Shown: positions 21,745-31,889 of the stretch, piece by piece
Numbering within the stretch: the first letter of the stretch is position 1
How the letters are laid out: every line of letters starts with the position of its first letter
Assembly: GCF_050003625.1 (NCBI RefSeq)
Contig: NC_134400.1
Span: 48,721,096-48,785,095 of the forward strand
Direction: 5' to 3'
DNA length: 64,000 nucleotides
From: Haematobia irritans
Lineage: Eukaryota; Arthropoda; Insecta; Diptera; Muscidae
Notes under the pieces: generated by a model
What the model was told of the DNA's origin: nothing
The model's database searches: none
Seen by the model: only the letters and a program-made list of their open reading frames with translations
Made by a program: the position numbers and the translations under genes

Positions 21745-22980
21745 TTTTTATACCCTCCACCATAGGATGGGGGTATATTAACTTTGTCATTCCGTTTGTA
21801 ACACATCGAAATATTGCTCTAAGACCCCATAAAGTATATATTCTGGGTCGTGGTGAAATTTTGAGTCGATCTGAGCATGTCCGTCCGTCTATTGAAATCA
21901 CGCTAACTTCCGAACGAAACAAGCTATCGACTTGAAACTTGGCACAAGTAGTTGTTATTGATGTAGGTATTGCAAATGGGCCATATCGGTCCACTTTTAC
22001 GTATAGCCCCCATATAAACGGACCCCCAAATTTGGCTTGTGATTGCTCTAAGAGAAGGAAATTTCATCCGATCCGGCTGAAATTTGGTACATGGTGTTAG
22101 TATATGGTCTCTAACAACCATGCAAAAATTGGTCCATATCGATCCACTGTTACGTATAGCCCCCATATAAACGGACCCCCAAATTTGGCTTGTGATTGCT
22201 CTAAGAGAGGCAAATTTCATCCGATCCGGCTGAAATTTGGTACATGATGTTAGTATATAGTCTCTAACAACCATGCAAAAAGTGGTCCACATCGGTCTAT
22301 AATTATATATAGCTCCCATATAAACAAATCCCCCGATTTGGCTTGCGGAGCCCCTAAGAGAAGCAAATTTCATCCGATATGGCTGAAATTTGGTACATGG
22401 TGTTGGTATATGTTCTCTAATGACTATGCAAGAATTGGTCCATATCGGTCCATAATTATATATAGCCCCCATATAAATCGATCCCCAGATTTGTCATCCG
22501 GAGCCTCTTGGAAGAGTAAAATTCATCTGATCCGGTTGAATTTTGGAACATGGTATTAGAATGTGGTCTCTAACAAACACGCAAGAATTTGTCCATATCG
22601 GTCCATATTGGTCCATAATTATATATAGCCTAAACCGTTCCTCAGATTTGTCAAAATTTTATTTCTATAGAAAATTTTGCCAAAATTTTATTTCTATTGA
22701 AAATTTTTTCCAAATTTTATTTCTATAGAAAATTTTTTCCAAATTTTACTTCTATAGAAAATTTTGTCAAAATTTTATTTCTATAGAAACTTTAAACTTA
22801 ATTATATACGTATTTAATCGGCCCTTTTGTAGTTTAATATATACCACGTATGGACTATGTGGTATGTATTACGTTGTTAGGAAGTTTTATGATACCTTGC
22901 CATCGGCTTCAGTAGACGTTTCTACGGTGGAGGGTACATAAGCTTCGGCCTGGCCGAACTTACGGCCGTATATACTTGTT
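21745..22980 (+). mobile_element. DINE-B copy 3
   Basis: The end hairpin starts at 21745 and the (GTCC) tract is minimal. Four to five 153-bp units follow, two of them (about 21980-22220) with the variant TTGTGATTGCTCTAAGAG. A short 29-bp block sits at 22648-22795, then the hairpin tail ending in ACTTGTT at 22980. It abuts the degraded Gypsy pol and probably cut it. Confidence 0.82.
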
Positions 22981-22982
22981 TT

Positions 22983-23725
22983 TTATTTATCTGGCGTAAA
23001 AGTACTAAATCGCCTTCTTTCAAAATAAGTGGAATAGAAAATTGGTTATTATGAACTCTATTTTAGATTTCTCCAAATATTCTTTTGACTTAGCAAGAGA
23101 ATATTTAAGTCTTTGTTTTAATTCATTGGCGTAGTCATCCATATTATAAAATTTTTTATCTTTTCTTATGTCATCATTCGTTAAATAAGGTAACTTAGCA
23201 AAAACTAATTCATATGGTGAATAATTAGTATCAACATGTGGTGTGTATTATAGGCAAACGTAAAATATGGTAGCCAATCCTTGGTGAAATTTAACAAAAA
23301 ATTCGTTAAGAGCTCTATGAATTCTCTCTATTGAACCCAATGTCTCATGGTGGTATGGATCACTAAATACTTGCTTTATATCCAATAAACGACATACTTC
23401 CGCCATTAGCTGATTCGTAAACTCTGTACCCTTATCTGACTTTAGAATTTCCATAAATTAAAATAAATTGCTCTACAAGAGTTTTCGCAACGGTTTTCGC
23501 GTCTTTGGTCTCCATTGGATACGCTATAACATACTTTGTCAGCTCACATTGTATGGTTAATATATATCTGTTATTATTGGAAACCCTCAATGGACCTACA
23601 GTATCTATTGATATAGTTTCAAAACTTGTTCCTGGTCTATCTGTCATCGTAATTGTGTGACTAGTCGGTTTATTCAATTTACATTGTGGGCAACTTAAAA
23701 CATATCTCTTGACCATCTTTGACAT
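22983..23725 (-). pseudogene. Gypsy integrase remnant
   Basis: Two overlapping open pieces. Residues at 23432-23725 include CPQCKLNKPTSH (end of the zinc-binding domain) and ISIDTVGPL with the first catalytic Asp. The piece at 23248-23454 has ILKSDKGTEF with the second Asp and ETLGSIERIHRALNEF with the catalytic Glu. All three acidic residues are therefore visible, but they lie in different frames. From 23248 down to 22983 the coding similarity continues weakly with several stops before DINE-B. In a functional element this enzyme inserts the cDNA into the chromosome; this copy cannot make it. Confidence 0.75.
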
Positions 23726-24154
23726 ATTTTTCTATATGTATCGTTGCTTTAATTTTAGTAATGTTTTGCGGACTCCTAAATGTCCTCCGTGAGGTGAGTC
23801 GTGGTATTCCGCTATTATTTTCAATTGTCTATGCGCGCAGTTTATTCTTTCGGTTCTTCATATAATATAATTTTCAAATGAACTTTATTCTTATGTATCA
23901 ATTCATTCATACTTGTTTTGAATTCTTCCATGGCCATGGATTTGAACAATTCATCATTTTTCTCATTGCTAATTCTTTTATTCGTTGTTGTTGCATCTTC
24001 TTCAAAGTCACCTTAGTGTTTAATGGATTATTGCTGTATATCACTTATACATTGCTATCATTTATCTCAAATACTGTTTTAGTTTTCTGTATATTTGGTA
24101 AAAACTCGATTTTTCTCATATTTCCTATGTCAGTGGGTGATGTGCATTCCCAAA

Positions 24155-24724
24155 TTAAAAGTCATCATCACTATGGGTGTCGTCATTATGCTTCTGTGCA
24201 TGCAACTCTTTTTGCATGCTTCTAGTTATGGCTAGGACTTGAGCATCTCGCTCGCTTGAAGAGGGAATCATCGCTTTCAAAGTTTCACTATTTATGTTTA
24301 TTCTTGACAAAGCGTCAGCATTCGTTTTCATCTTGACTTTCTTGTACACTATTTCAAAATCATAGTCACATAAATCCATTCGAATACGTGTCATCTTAGA
24401 AGATGGATTCTTATGTGAGAACAATGAAGCAAGTGGTCTGTGGTCAGTTACAAGGAGTTCCTTTTCTAGTACTGGTTTATTTAAATCGTGTTTTGATAGA
24501 GTAGCGCTGGCGTACGAAATTGGTAAATCGCTGCCAATCACTCCTTGAGACAAAACTGCTCCCAGAGCATAATTAGATGCGTCTGTCGTCAATATAAAAG
24601 TTTGTGAAAAATCCGGATATTGTAGTACTGGAGGTCTAAGTAAACTTATTTTTAAAGTTTCAAATGCATTTTGGCACTGTAAATTCCATTCGAATTTCCA
24701 ATTCTTTTTCAGAAGCATATTCAA
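24155..24724 (-). pseudogene. Gypsy RNase H domain
   Basis: A 189-residue open piece. LQCQNAFETLKISL near 18-31 links from the reverse-transcriptase thumb. ILTTDASNYALGAVLSQ near 44-60 carries the first RNase H Asp, and LPISYASATLS follows. LEKELLVTDHRPLASLF near 85-101 has Glu and Asp positions, but the AIVWAVKHFRPYLYG-type segment usually before TDH appears shortened. DFEIVYKKVKMKTNADALSR closes the domain. It digests the RNA strand during reverse transcription in family members. Upstream and downstream pieces are in other frames. Confidence 0.75.
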
Positions 24725-24787
24725 GCATTTTGCCTTATCGACAAAGTTCGGTATAAAGCGCCTATAATAATTACAAAAGGCTACAAA

Positions 24788-25314
24788 TCATCTGACTTCA
24801 TCAGCGTTAGTTGGGACTGGATACTGTCTTATTACTTCATCTTTGGCTGGATCTGTTTTCACTCTTTTATCCGTTATGAGGTGTCCCAAATAGACCACCT
24901 CCGGCTTCAAAAAACTGCATTTATTCGCATTTAATTTAAGGTTGAACTTTCTCAATTTTCGAAATACATCTCGCAAATTTTCATTGTGCTTTTTGAGACT
25001 ACATCCAAAAACGATGATATCATCCACATAAAGAAAAGCGGATGCATCTAAACCACTTAAAGCAACTGTTAGCATTCGTTGAAAACTATTCGATGAAATT
25101 TTCAAACCAAATGGTAAACGTTTGAATTGATAATGGTCATTTCCAGTTGAGAAAGCTGTGATTCGCTGTTAACATTTATTTGGTAGAACGAGCTTGTCAT
25201 ATCAAGTGTTGAGAAATACTTAGCTCTACCAAGCCTGTCCAAAACATCTTTAATCCTCGTTAGAGGAAACTTATCATTTACTATTCTGTTGAGTTTCTTA
25301 AAATCAACAACCAA
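24788..25314 (-). pseudogene. Gypsy reverse transcriptase palm, two frames
   Basis: The piece at 25102-25314 has VVDFKKLNRI and YFSTLDMTSSFYQI (first catalytic Asp). It shifts frame near 25105 into the piece at 24788-25105, which carries SSNSFQRML, the catalytic box LYVDDIIVFG, the LRKFNLKLNANKC block and VVYLGHLIT. All main reverse-transcriptase blocks are present but split by at least one frameshift. The segment before NSFQRML is partly lost. Confidence 0.8.
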
Positions 25315-25317
25315 ACG

Positions 25318-25736
25318 CTATTTCTTTTGCACATCTGTAGATTTCTTTGGTACAACCAATAATGGTGAATTGTAAGGGCTAACAGAATCTTCAATTATGT
25401 CGTCTTCCGAAAGTTGTGCAACTTGCTTGTTAATTTCTTCCATTTGGGTCTGTGGTAGTCTGTAGTTTTTTATGTAAATTGGAGTGGAATCTGAAGTTTG
25501 AATGCGCTGTGTGTAAAAATTGTTTACACTAAGCTTCTCTCCAGGTAAATGGAAAATATCTTGAAATTCTCTAAAGATATTTATTATCGACTCTCTAGCT
25601 TCTGGATCACTTATAGCAATATCCAATGATTCCAATAAAATGTCCAACCTGGTGTTTCTATCATGAATGTTAACATTTTATTTGAGCAGTTCAGTGTTAC
25701 AAAAGCATTTGTTTTCAATTCAATATTAAATATTCT
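25318..25736 (-). pseudogene. Gypsy protease remnant and RT N-terminus
   Basis: Near 25660-25735 a short frame ends in a motif resembling the protease active site (LTFMIETPG, where LTF-hydrophobic-DTG is usual). The catalytic Asp is therefore Glu and the Gly is lost, and most of the protease is deleted. The open piece at 25318-25647 then gives the linker to reverse transcriptase: REFQDIFHLPGEKL near 27-40, IYIKNYRLPQTQMEEINKQV near 57-76, and IIEDSVSPYNSPLLVVPKK near 84-102. It stops just before the VDFKKLN block of the next frame. Confidence 0.7.
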
Positions 25737-25915
25737 TCATTTTGCGCCTCTTGGATGACATCCTCCTTTTCCTCCTCTTCCTCTTTCGGCAGCAGCTTCT
25801 GGTACGAATTGGGCAGGATCGCCATGTAAAGTTTGTCGTTGTATATTTGTTGTTGTGATCAATGTTGATGAATTTTTTGTTTTAGATAAATTGTGTCTGT
25901 CTAAATGTTTCGCCG
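25737..25915 (-). pseudogene. Gypsy Gag C-terminus, RG-rich
   Basis: Reading to a TGA at 25739-25737, the frame ends in an Arg-Gly-rich segment (AAERGRGGKGG, then CHPRGAK). This resembles the basic tail of Gag in Gypsy-group elements that lack a zinc knuckle. The upstream gag is missing. Its position directly before the protease remnant supports the call. Confidence 0.5.
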
Positions 25916-26244
25916 GCGCTTAAAAACGCCACGAGCAGAAAAATAAATTTTATCTTCTTGCAGGCACAGATTCAGTGCCAAAGCAAGTTAATCCTTGTTA
26001 ATTAAATGAAATGCCAGTTTAGGCTTTCTGATCTAGATTGATGGTCTTTATTGAAAAATGTCATCTTTTATACTTAAATAACGGTATTTCATTTTCTATT
26101 TCCTTTTTCATTAATATCCTTAAAAATAAACAACAATCTTTAAACATAACATATGATCTAAACTTATTACTAAACAGCTGATAAAAAATCCAATTACACT
26201 TAAACTACTAAACAGCTGAGTTACATATACAATGCCGCTTACAC
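25916..26244 (-). other. Possible LTR/leader of the degraded Gypsy
   Basis: On the minus strand TATAAAAG (26073-26066) is followed after 14 bases by AATAAA (26052-26047) and then a leader reaching the gag remnant. That is the layout of an LTR promoter/R region. No second LTR copy or primer site is evident, so the call is weak. Confidence 0.3.
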
Positions 26245-27217
26245 TACAATATATCACCGTCAAACAAGGGATAATTCTGTCAGTCACTGCTTGTAACTCC
26301 GCCGGAGCAATTCCATCAGGTCCGGGGGATTTGAATGCCCCAAAGCTATTTAACGCCCATTTTATTCTAGATACCGATACAATTTCTCGATAGGAAATGA
26401 CCGCTGAAGTAGTAATCCGCTCCACTGCGTGTTCGATATCTTGCACAGTGCTCATATTTGTCTCTGGTATTTCCGGTATCATCATATTGAACGATTCCCT
26501 ATACCTATTCCAATAAGCTTTCCTAACATTTGGCGGAAATATGGTCTTTGAAGTACGAACTGCCAATCTGAAACTGATGTAGCGATGATCTGAGAAGCTA
26601 TGTTCCCTCAAAACTTGCCACTCAGATATATTATCATTCAGTTCCGGACAGGCCAATGTGACGTCCAAAACCTCTTGCCTGTTTTTGGAGACAAAAGTTG
26701 GTGTATCTCCCTTATTGCAAACTACCAGGTTATTACGCAAAATAAACTCTATTAGCGACTCTCCCCTTGGATTAGTATCACTTCTTCCCCAAATACTATG
26801 ATGTGCATTTGCATCGCATTCCACAATGAGTTTTGTCTTTGTTTTCAGTGACTCCTCAACTAAGGTCTTAACGGCACATGGAGGCATCTCCCTATCATGT
26901 CCCATGTAGACCGAAGATACCCAGTATTTGCATTTGGATATCTCTAGACTGGCTACGACAGTGTCTGCATTGCTCAATGAAGGAAACAGAAATAAGTTTA
27001 GTTCATTCTTAGCAATTATACATGCTCGATTTTTATCTTTACCGGTATTATGCAAAAGTTTGAAACCCGGAGTACTTAATTCACAGATCTTATTCTTAGA
27101 TATGTATGGTTCTTGAATAAGAACTATATCTATGTCTCCTTCCATCAGGAGAACCTTTAAGGCAGCACAAGCGGCCTTACAATGGTGAAGATTTTTCTGG
27201 AGGAACCGTAGAACCAT
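26245..27217 (-). pseudogene. ORF2: endonuclease and start of RT
   Basis: The ATG at 27217 (a TTG at 27229 extends the frame) overlaps the ORF1 stop by about 40 bp. It starts VLRFLQKNLHHCKAA, the QxNLxxxKAA opening of R1/Loa-clade endonucleases. The apurinic-like endonuclease motifs follow, numbered from the TTG: LIQEPY near 37-42, ECDANAHHSIWG near 137-148, LDVTLACPE near 188-196 and FSDHRYISF near 212-220. These residues nick target DNA to prime reverse transcription. KSPGPDGIAPAELQ near 300-313 marks the beginning of the reverse transcriptase. After IYCS (about 327) similarity ends, and the remaining residues to 26120 look unrelated. The copy is therefore 3' truncated. Confidence 0.8.
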
Positions 27218-27405
27218 CCAAATTTTCAACCACCGTCACATCAGCCGCTTCAATTGAGTCATCTAGGGCTTCCTCTTCACAGATCTCGTTGACTCTCGCA
27301 CCAATCCGCGGTTCAGCTTTGGTGATCGTTGAGCCTGTAGGAACTTCCCGCATACGATGTTCGTCAATGTCTGCAGTTTTTATGCCTCCTTCGGCTTCGC
27401 AAGAT

Positions 27406-29947
27406 TTTTATACCCTCCATCATAGGATGGGGGTATATTAACTTTGTCATTCCGTTTGTAACACATCGAAATATTGCTCTAAGACCCCATAAAGTATATA
27501 TATTCTGGGTCGTGGTGAAATTCTGAGTCGATCTAAGCATGTCCGTCCGTCCGTCCGTCCGTCCGTCCGTCCGTCCGTCCGTCCGTCCGTCCGTCCGTCC
27601 GTCTGTTGAAATCACGCTAACTTCCGAACGAAACAAGCTATCGACTTGAAACTTGGCACAAGTAGTTGTTATCGATGTAGGTCGGATGGTATTGAAAATG
27701 GGGCATATCGGTCCACTTTTACGTATAGCCCCCATATAAAGGGACCCTCAGATTTGGCTTGTGGAGCCTCTAACAGACGCATATTTCATCAGATCCGGCT
27801 GAAATTTGGTACGTGGTGTTGGCATATGGTCTCTAACAATCATGCAAAAATTAGTCCACATCGGTCCATAATTATATATAGCCCCCATATAAACCGATCC
27901 CCAGATTTGGCTTGTGGAGCCTCTAAGAGAAGCATATTTCATCCGATCCGGCTGAAATTTGGTACGTGGTGTTGGTATATGGTCTCTAACAATCATGCAA
28001 AAATTGGTCCACATCGGTCCATAATTATATATAGCCCCCATATAAACCGATCCCCAGATTTGGCTTGCGGAGCCTCAAAGAGAAGCAAATTTCATCCGAT
28101 CCGGCTGAAATTTGGTACATGATGTTGGTATATGGTCTCTAACAACCATGCAAAAATTGGTCCACATCGGTCCATAATTATATATAGCCCCCATATAAAC
28201 CGATCCCCAGATTTGGCTTGTGGAGCCTCTAAGAGAAGCATATTTCATCCGATCCGGCTGATATTTGCTACATGGTGTTGGTATATGGTCTCTAACAATC
28301 ATGCAAAAATTGGTCCACATCGGTCCATAATTATATATAGCCCCCATATAAACCGATCCCCAGATTTGGCTTGTGGAGCCTCTAAGAGAAGCATATTTCA
28401 TCCGATCCGGCTGAAATTTGGTACGTGGTGTTGGTATATGGTCTCTAACAATCATGCAAAAATTGGTCCACATCGGTCCATAATTATATATAGCCCCCAT
28501 ATAAACCGATCCCCATATTTGGCTTGCGGAGCCCCAAAGAGAAGCAAATTTCATCCGATCCGTCTGAAATTTGGTACATGATGTTGGTATATGGTCTCTA
28601 ACAACCATGCAAAAATTGGTCCACATCGGTCCATAATTATATATAGCCCCCATATAAACCGATCCCCAGATTTGGCTTGTGGAGCCTCTAAGAGAACCAT
28701 ATGTCATCCGATCCGGCTGAAATTTGGTACATGGTGTTGGTATATGGTCTCTAACGATCATGCAAAAAGTGGTCCACATCGGTCCATATATAGCCCCTAT
28801 ATAAACCGATCTCCACATTTGGCTTGCGAAGCCTCAAAGAGAAGCAAATTGCATCCGATCCGGCTGAAATTTGGTACATGGTATTGGTATATGGTCCCTA
28901 GCAACCGTGCAAAAATTGGTCCACATCGGTCCATAATTATATATAGCGCACATATAAACCGATCCCCAGATTTGGGTTGCGGAGCCTCTAAGAGAAGCAA
29001 ATTTCATCCGATCCGGCTGAAATTTGGTACATGGTATTGGTATATGGTCTCTAGAAACCGTGCAAAAATTGGTCCATATCGGTCCATAATTATATATAGC
29101 CCCCATATAAAACGTTCTCCAGATTTGACCTCCGGAGCCTCTTGGAGGAGCACAATTCATCCGATCCGGTTCAAATTAGGAACGTGGTGTTAGTATATGG
29201 TCGCTAACAAACATACCAAAATTGGTCCAATCACACAAAAATTGGTCCATATCGGTTCATAATCATGTTTGCCACTGAGCCAAAAATAATCTACCAAAAT
29301 TTTATTTCTATAGAAAATTTTGCCAAAATTTTATTTCTAGCGAAAATTTTGTTAAAATTTTATTCGGTTCATAATAAAATTTTCATCATTGTCAAAATTT
29401 TATTTCTATAGAAAATTTTGTTCAAATTTTATTCGGTTCATAATTATGGTTGCCACTCGAGCCAAAAATAATCTACCAAGATTTTATTTTTATAGAAAAA
29501 TTTGTCAAAAGTTTATTTCTATAGAAAATTTTGTTAAAATTTTATTTCTGTAGACATTTTTGTCAAAATTTTCTTTCTATAGAAAATTTTGTGAAAATTT
29601 TTATTTCTATAGAAAATTTTGTGAAAATTTTATTTCTATAGAAAATTTTGTTAAAATTTTATTTCTGTAGAAAATTTTGTCAAAATTTTATGTCTACTTT
29701 GTCAAACTGAATTATATACGTATTGGATCGATCTTTTTTTTTGATTTAATATATACCACGTATGGACTTACATACAATTTAGAAGACGGTGTTAGGAGGT
29801 TTTAAGATACCTTGCCATCGGCAAGCGTTACCGCAACTCAAGTAATTCGATTGTGGATGGCAGTGTTTAGAAGAAGTCTCTACGCAATCCATGATGGAGG
29901 GTACATAAGCTTCGGCCTGGCCGAACTTACGGCCGTACATACTTGTT
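27406..29947 (+). mobile_element. DINE-B copy 4, full length 2.54 kb
   Basis: A complete element. The end hairpin starts in TTTTTATACCC, with core TATATATTCTGGGTCG and (GTCC)15 at 27541-27600. About nine 153-bp units (27730-29200), 29-bp AT repeats (29290-29700), the tail with the TTCGGCCTGGCCGAA hairpin and ACTTGTT complete it. The penultimate segment reads GTACATACTTG instead of the usual GTATATACTTG, a variant shared only with the copy at 37617. Open frames on both strands in the array (for example 28075-28818 and 28591-29193) are repeat by-products. Confidence 0.92.
27541..27600. repeat. (GTCC)15 microsatellite
   Basis: Fifteen perfect GTCC units at the (GTCY)n position of DINE-B. The copy at 37752-37811 has exactly the same number. 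Confidence 0.95.
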
Positions 29948-30485
29948 TCACTTCTGACTCTACCGGAGGCTTGTCCGTTTCGGAATTCTTTGGTTGATCG
30001 CTTTTGTATACCTTCATATGGATATCATGAAAGCCATAACTTAAACGTCCTTGGATCTGGGCTAGATGTGGCAGTGACTCAATGTTCAATATAAACACCG
30101 CATGTCGTCTTGGTCCATCCACCTCATCCAAACGTCCAACCTTCCAATCGGCGGTTGGAAGCTCTGGGTTACATTCCTTTAGTCTGTTTAGTATCGACTC
30201 AGGATCAGGGGGTTTGCAGGTATTCATGCATGTGCTCTAGGTTTAGCCGGTATGTCTTTTTTATCGACAAACTCCAAAACGGCTCCTTCCCAAACTTCAC
30301 CAATTAGCATCAAAGCACCTTTAAAAAGCAATCCACAGACCTCTGATCCACAAATGCTATTAACTTATATCGTCCTTGATACCATCCAGCATCTTGCCGT
30401 CGGTCGCTAAAAATGCCTTTATTTTGAAGAAGCCGCATCTTTGGCTCGGAATCAATACCAAAATCCTTAAGGGAAGGTCAAAATC

Positions 30486-31734
30486 TTTGAATCCAAGTAA
30501 ACTTTTTTTTTGAGTGTGGAAGTTTGCTTCGATAAACGTTGATTATTTTACAGGATGTAAACACAATTTCATAAAGACTAACTGAACAAATCTTTTTTTG
30601 CTAATTGAATCTTCCCTCACATCTTTGCGGATGTGAGAGATTTATTATAAGCGTAAACCGCGCTTAATAAGTCTTAGCAAAGATCTACAACTTCAGCAGA
30701 GAATCGCAAAATTTCAAGATTTGTGTCCTAAATTTAATGAAAAAAATTTTTGTAGCAAGGATTACAAACTTTCTTTTAATTAAAATGTCATTGTTTTAAA
30801 TAATTTTGTTCTTAGCTTTGCGTAAATTTTGAGTCCTAAAATTTAAGTTGCATAATCTTCTATATTATGTCAATATTGTTTTCAGCGCATACAGCGAAAA
30901 GCAAATGGAAAACTATTTTATTAAGGAAAATGCTGATGTTTCCCACAACAACTGAAACATCCATAAGGAAAGTAGAGCGAATTTAATGGATTGACCTACC
31001 TTGTGTTTCATAATGTTAACATATGAAAACGCACTTCGACGGTGCTCCCATTTTAAGGAAACTACAGTAAAATTAGCAATAACCAGGAAATGCGATTGAT
31101 GCCTTACGTGCATTTAATTGGACTCCACTTCTTCAAATCATTCAAACTTAACATGGCTTTGATTGAAAATTGATTACTTCGTTTTAATATTTTTTGTTGG
31201 CCAATTCATTTGTCCATTGGCGTAGCTAAGCTGGGTGTTTGTAAAAAGTTTGGCCATAAAAAAAACTAACTAAAATTTTTTTAAATCTTAAGCAGTTTAT
31301 GGTTAGAGTGTAGCCGTAACCCATTTTTCAGGATTACGTAGGTACTATGTTTGAATTTTCCATAATAACTAAAAATTAAAAGTTCAAAAATACACAATTG
31401 AAGATAATTTAATTTTTATAAAATGTTATCAATAGTGGATAATTAAAATTCCAAAACATCGAATGCGGAACCATTCGTCTTTTGAAATTAATTTATTGAA
31501 ATTAATTAATTGATTTTTTTTTTTGCCACGAATTAGTAGTACATGTAAGTAAATACTTACATATAAAATAATTCCCTTGGCCAATTTATTAACCATTCTT
31601 AATTAAATATTTTTAGTGTTTTCATCGATAAACCAAAAAAGGACCCCTTCCCGATCACATGTACAACAAATCAAGTTTTCCACATCTAAAAATTTCAAGT
31701 AAATCGATGAAGTTATTTTTCTTGACTATATACA
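30486..31734. other. No gene seen; contains hairpin and old repeat
   Basis: CTCACATC (30616-30623) and GATGTGAG (30630-30637) form an 8-bp hairpin with a 6-nt loop. 30718-30890 matches the repeat at 20195-20385 inverted. CTTTTTTTTTGAGTGTGG near 30506-30523 resembles a MITE end. GGCGTAGCTAAG near 31219-31230 recurs in similar form at 40950 and 59900. Nothing coding is supported. Confidence 0.45.
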
Positions 31735-31889
31735 AACAATTATATAGGCCAAAAGTTCGGCCAGGTCGGCCTACATGAACCAATTTTCGCATTGTAATTA
31801 GAGGGCCAAATTTCAACCGGATCGATTTATATGGGCGCTATATATAATTATAGACATATATGATCTAATTTTTGCATTGCGATTAGAGG

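Larger units (their letters stand above)
22981..25915 (-). mobile_element. Degraded Gypsy-type element, gag end to integrase
   Basis: On the minus strand the order is gag C-terminus, protease remnant, reverse transcriptase, RNase H and integrase, broken by stops and frameshifts throughout. The 3' end is cut by DINE-B copy 3. A possible 5' LTR lies upstream (25990-26244). It differs in sequence from the Gypsy element at 8317-11978, and its broken frames show an older copy. Confidence 0.8.
26245..30485 (-). mobile_element. Loa/R1-type non-LTR element split by DINE-B
   Basis: On the minus strand the order is ORF1 (DUF4780-like gag), then ORF2 with an endonuclease and the first residues of reverse transcriptase. 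The remaining reverse transcriptase is missing beyond about 26245. DINE-B copy 4 (27406-29947) sits inside ORF1. Removing it restores one frame across the junction, which proves the order of insertion. Both ends of the element are missing or decayed. Confidence 0.75.
27177..30485 (-). pseudogene. ORF1 (gag, DUF4780-like), interrupted
   Basis: Two parts, 30485-29948 and 27405-27177, flank DINE-B copy 4. The first has DUF4780-type sequence: QDAGWYQGRYKLIAFVDQRS in one frame, then VWEGAVLEFVDKKDIPAKP in another, then NRLKECNPELPTADWKVGRL in a third. At least two frameshifts therefore lie between about 30210 and 30400. From 30227 the frame stays open through VESEVK. It resumes after the insertion as SCEAEGG and ends at TAA (27179-27177). 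Proteins of this family bind element RNA. ORF2 starts within its end. Confidence 0.7.

Noticed and set aside
27541..27605. (GTCC)n as a coding or regulatory repeat
   Set aside because: It lies at the fixed (GTCY)n position of every DINE copy and is the known proto-microsatellite of mini-me elements.
27409..29200. CRISPR-like array of regularly spaced repeats
   Set aside because: Units are contiguous 153-bp copies without unique spacers, in eukaryotic transposons.
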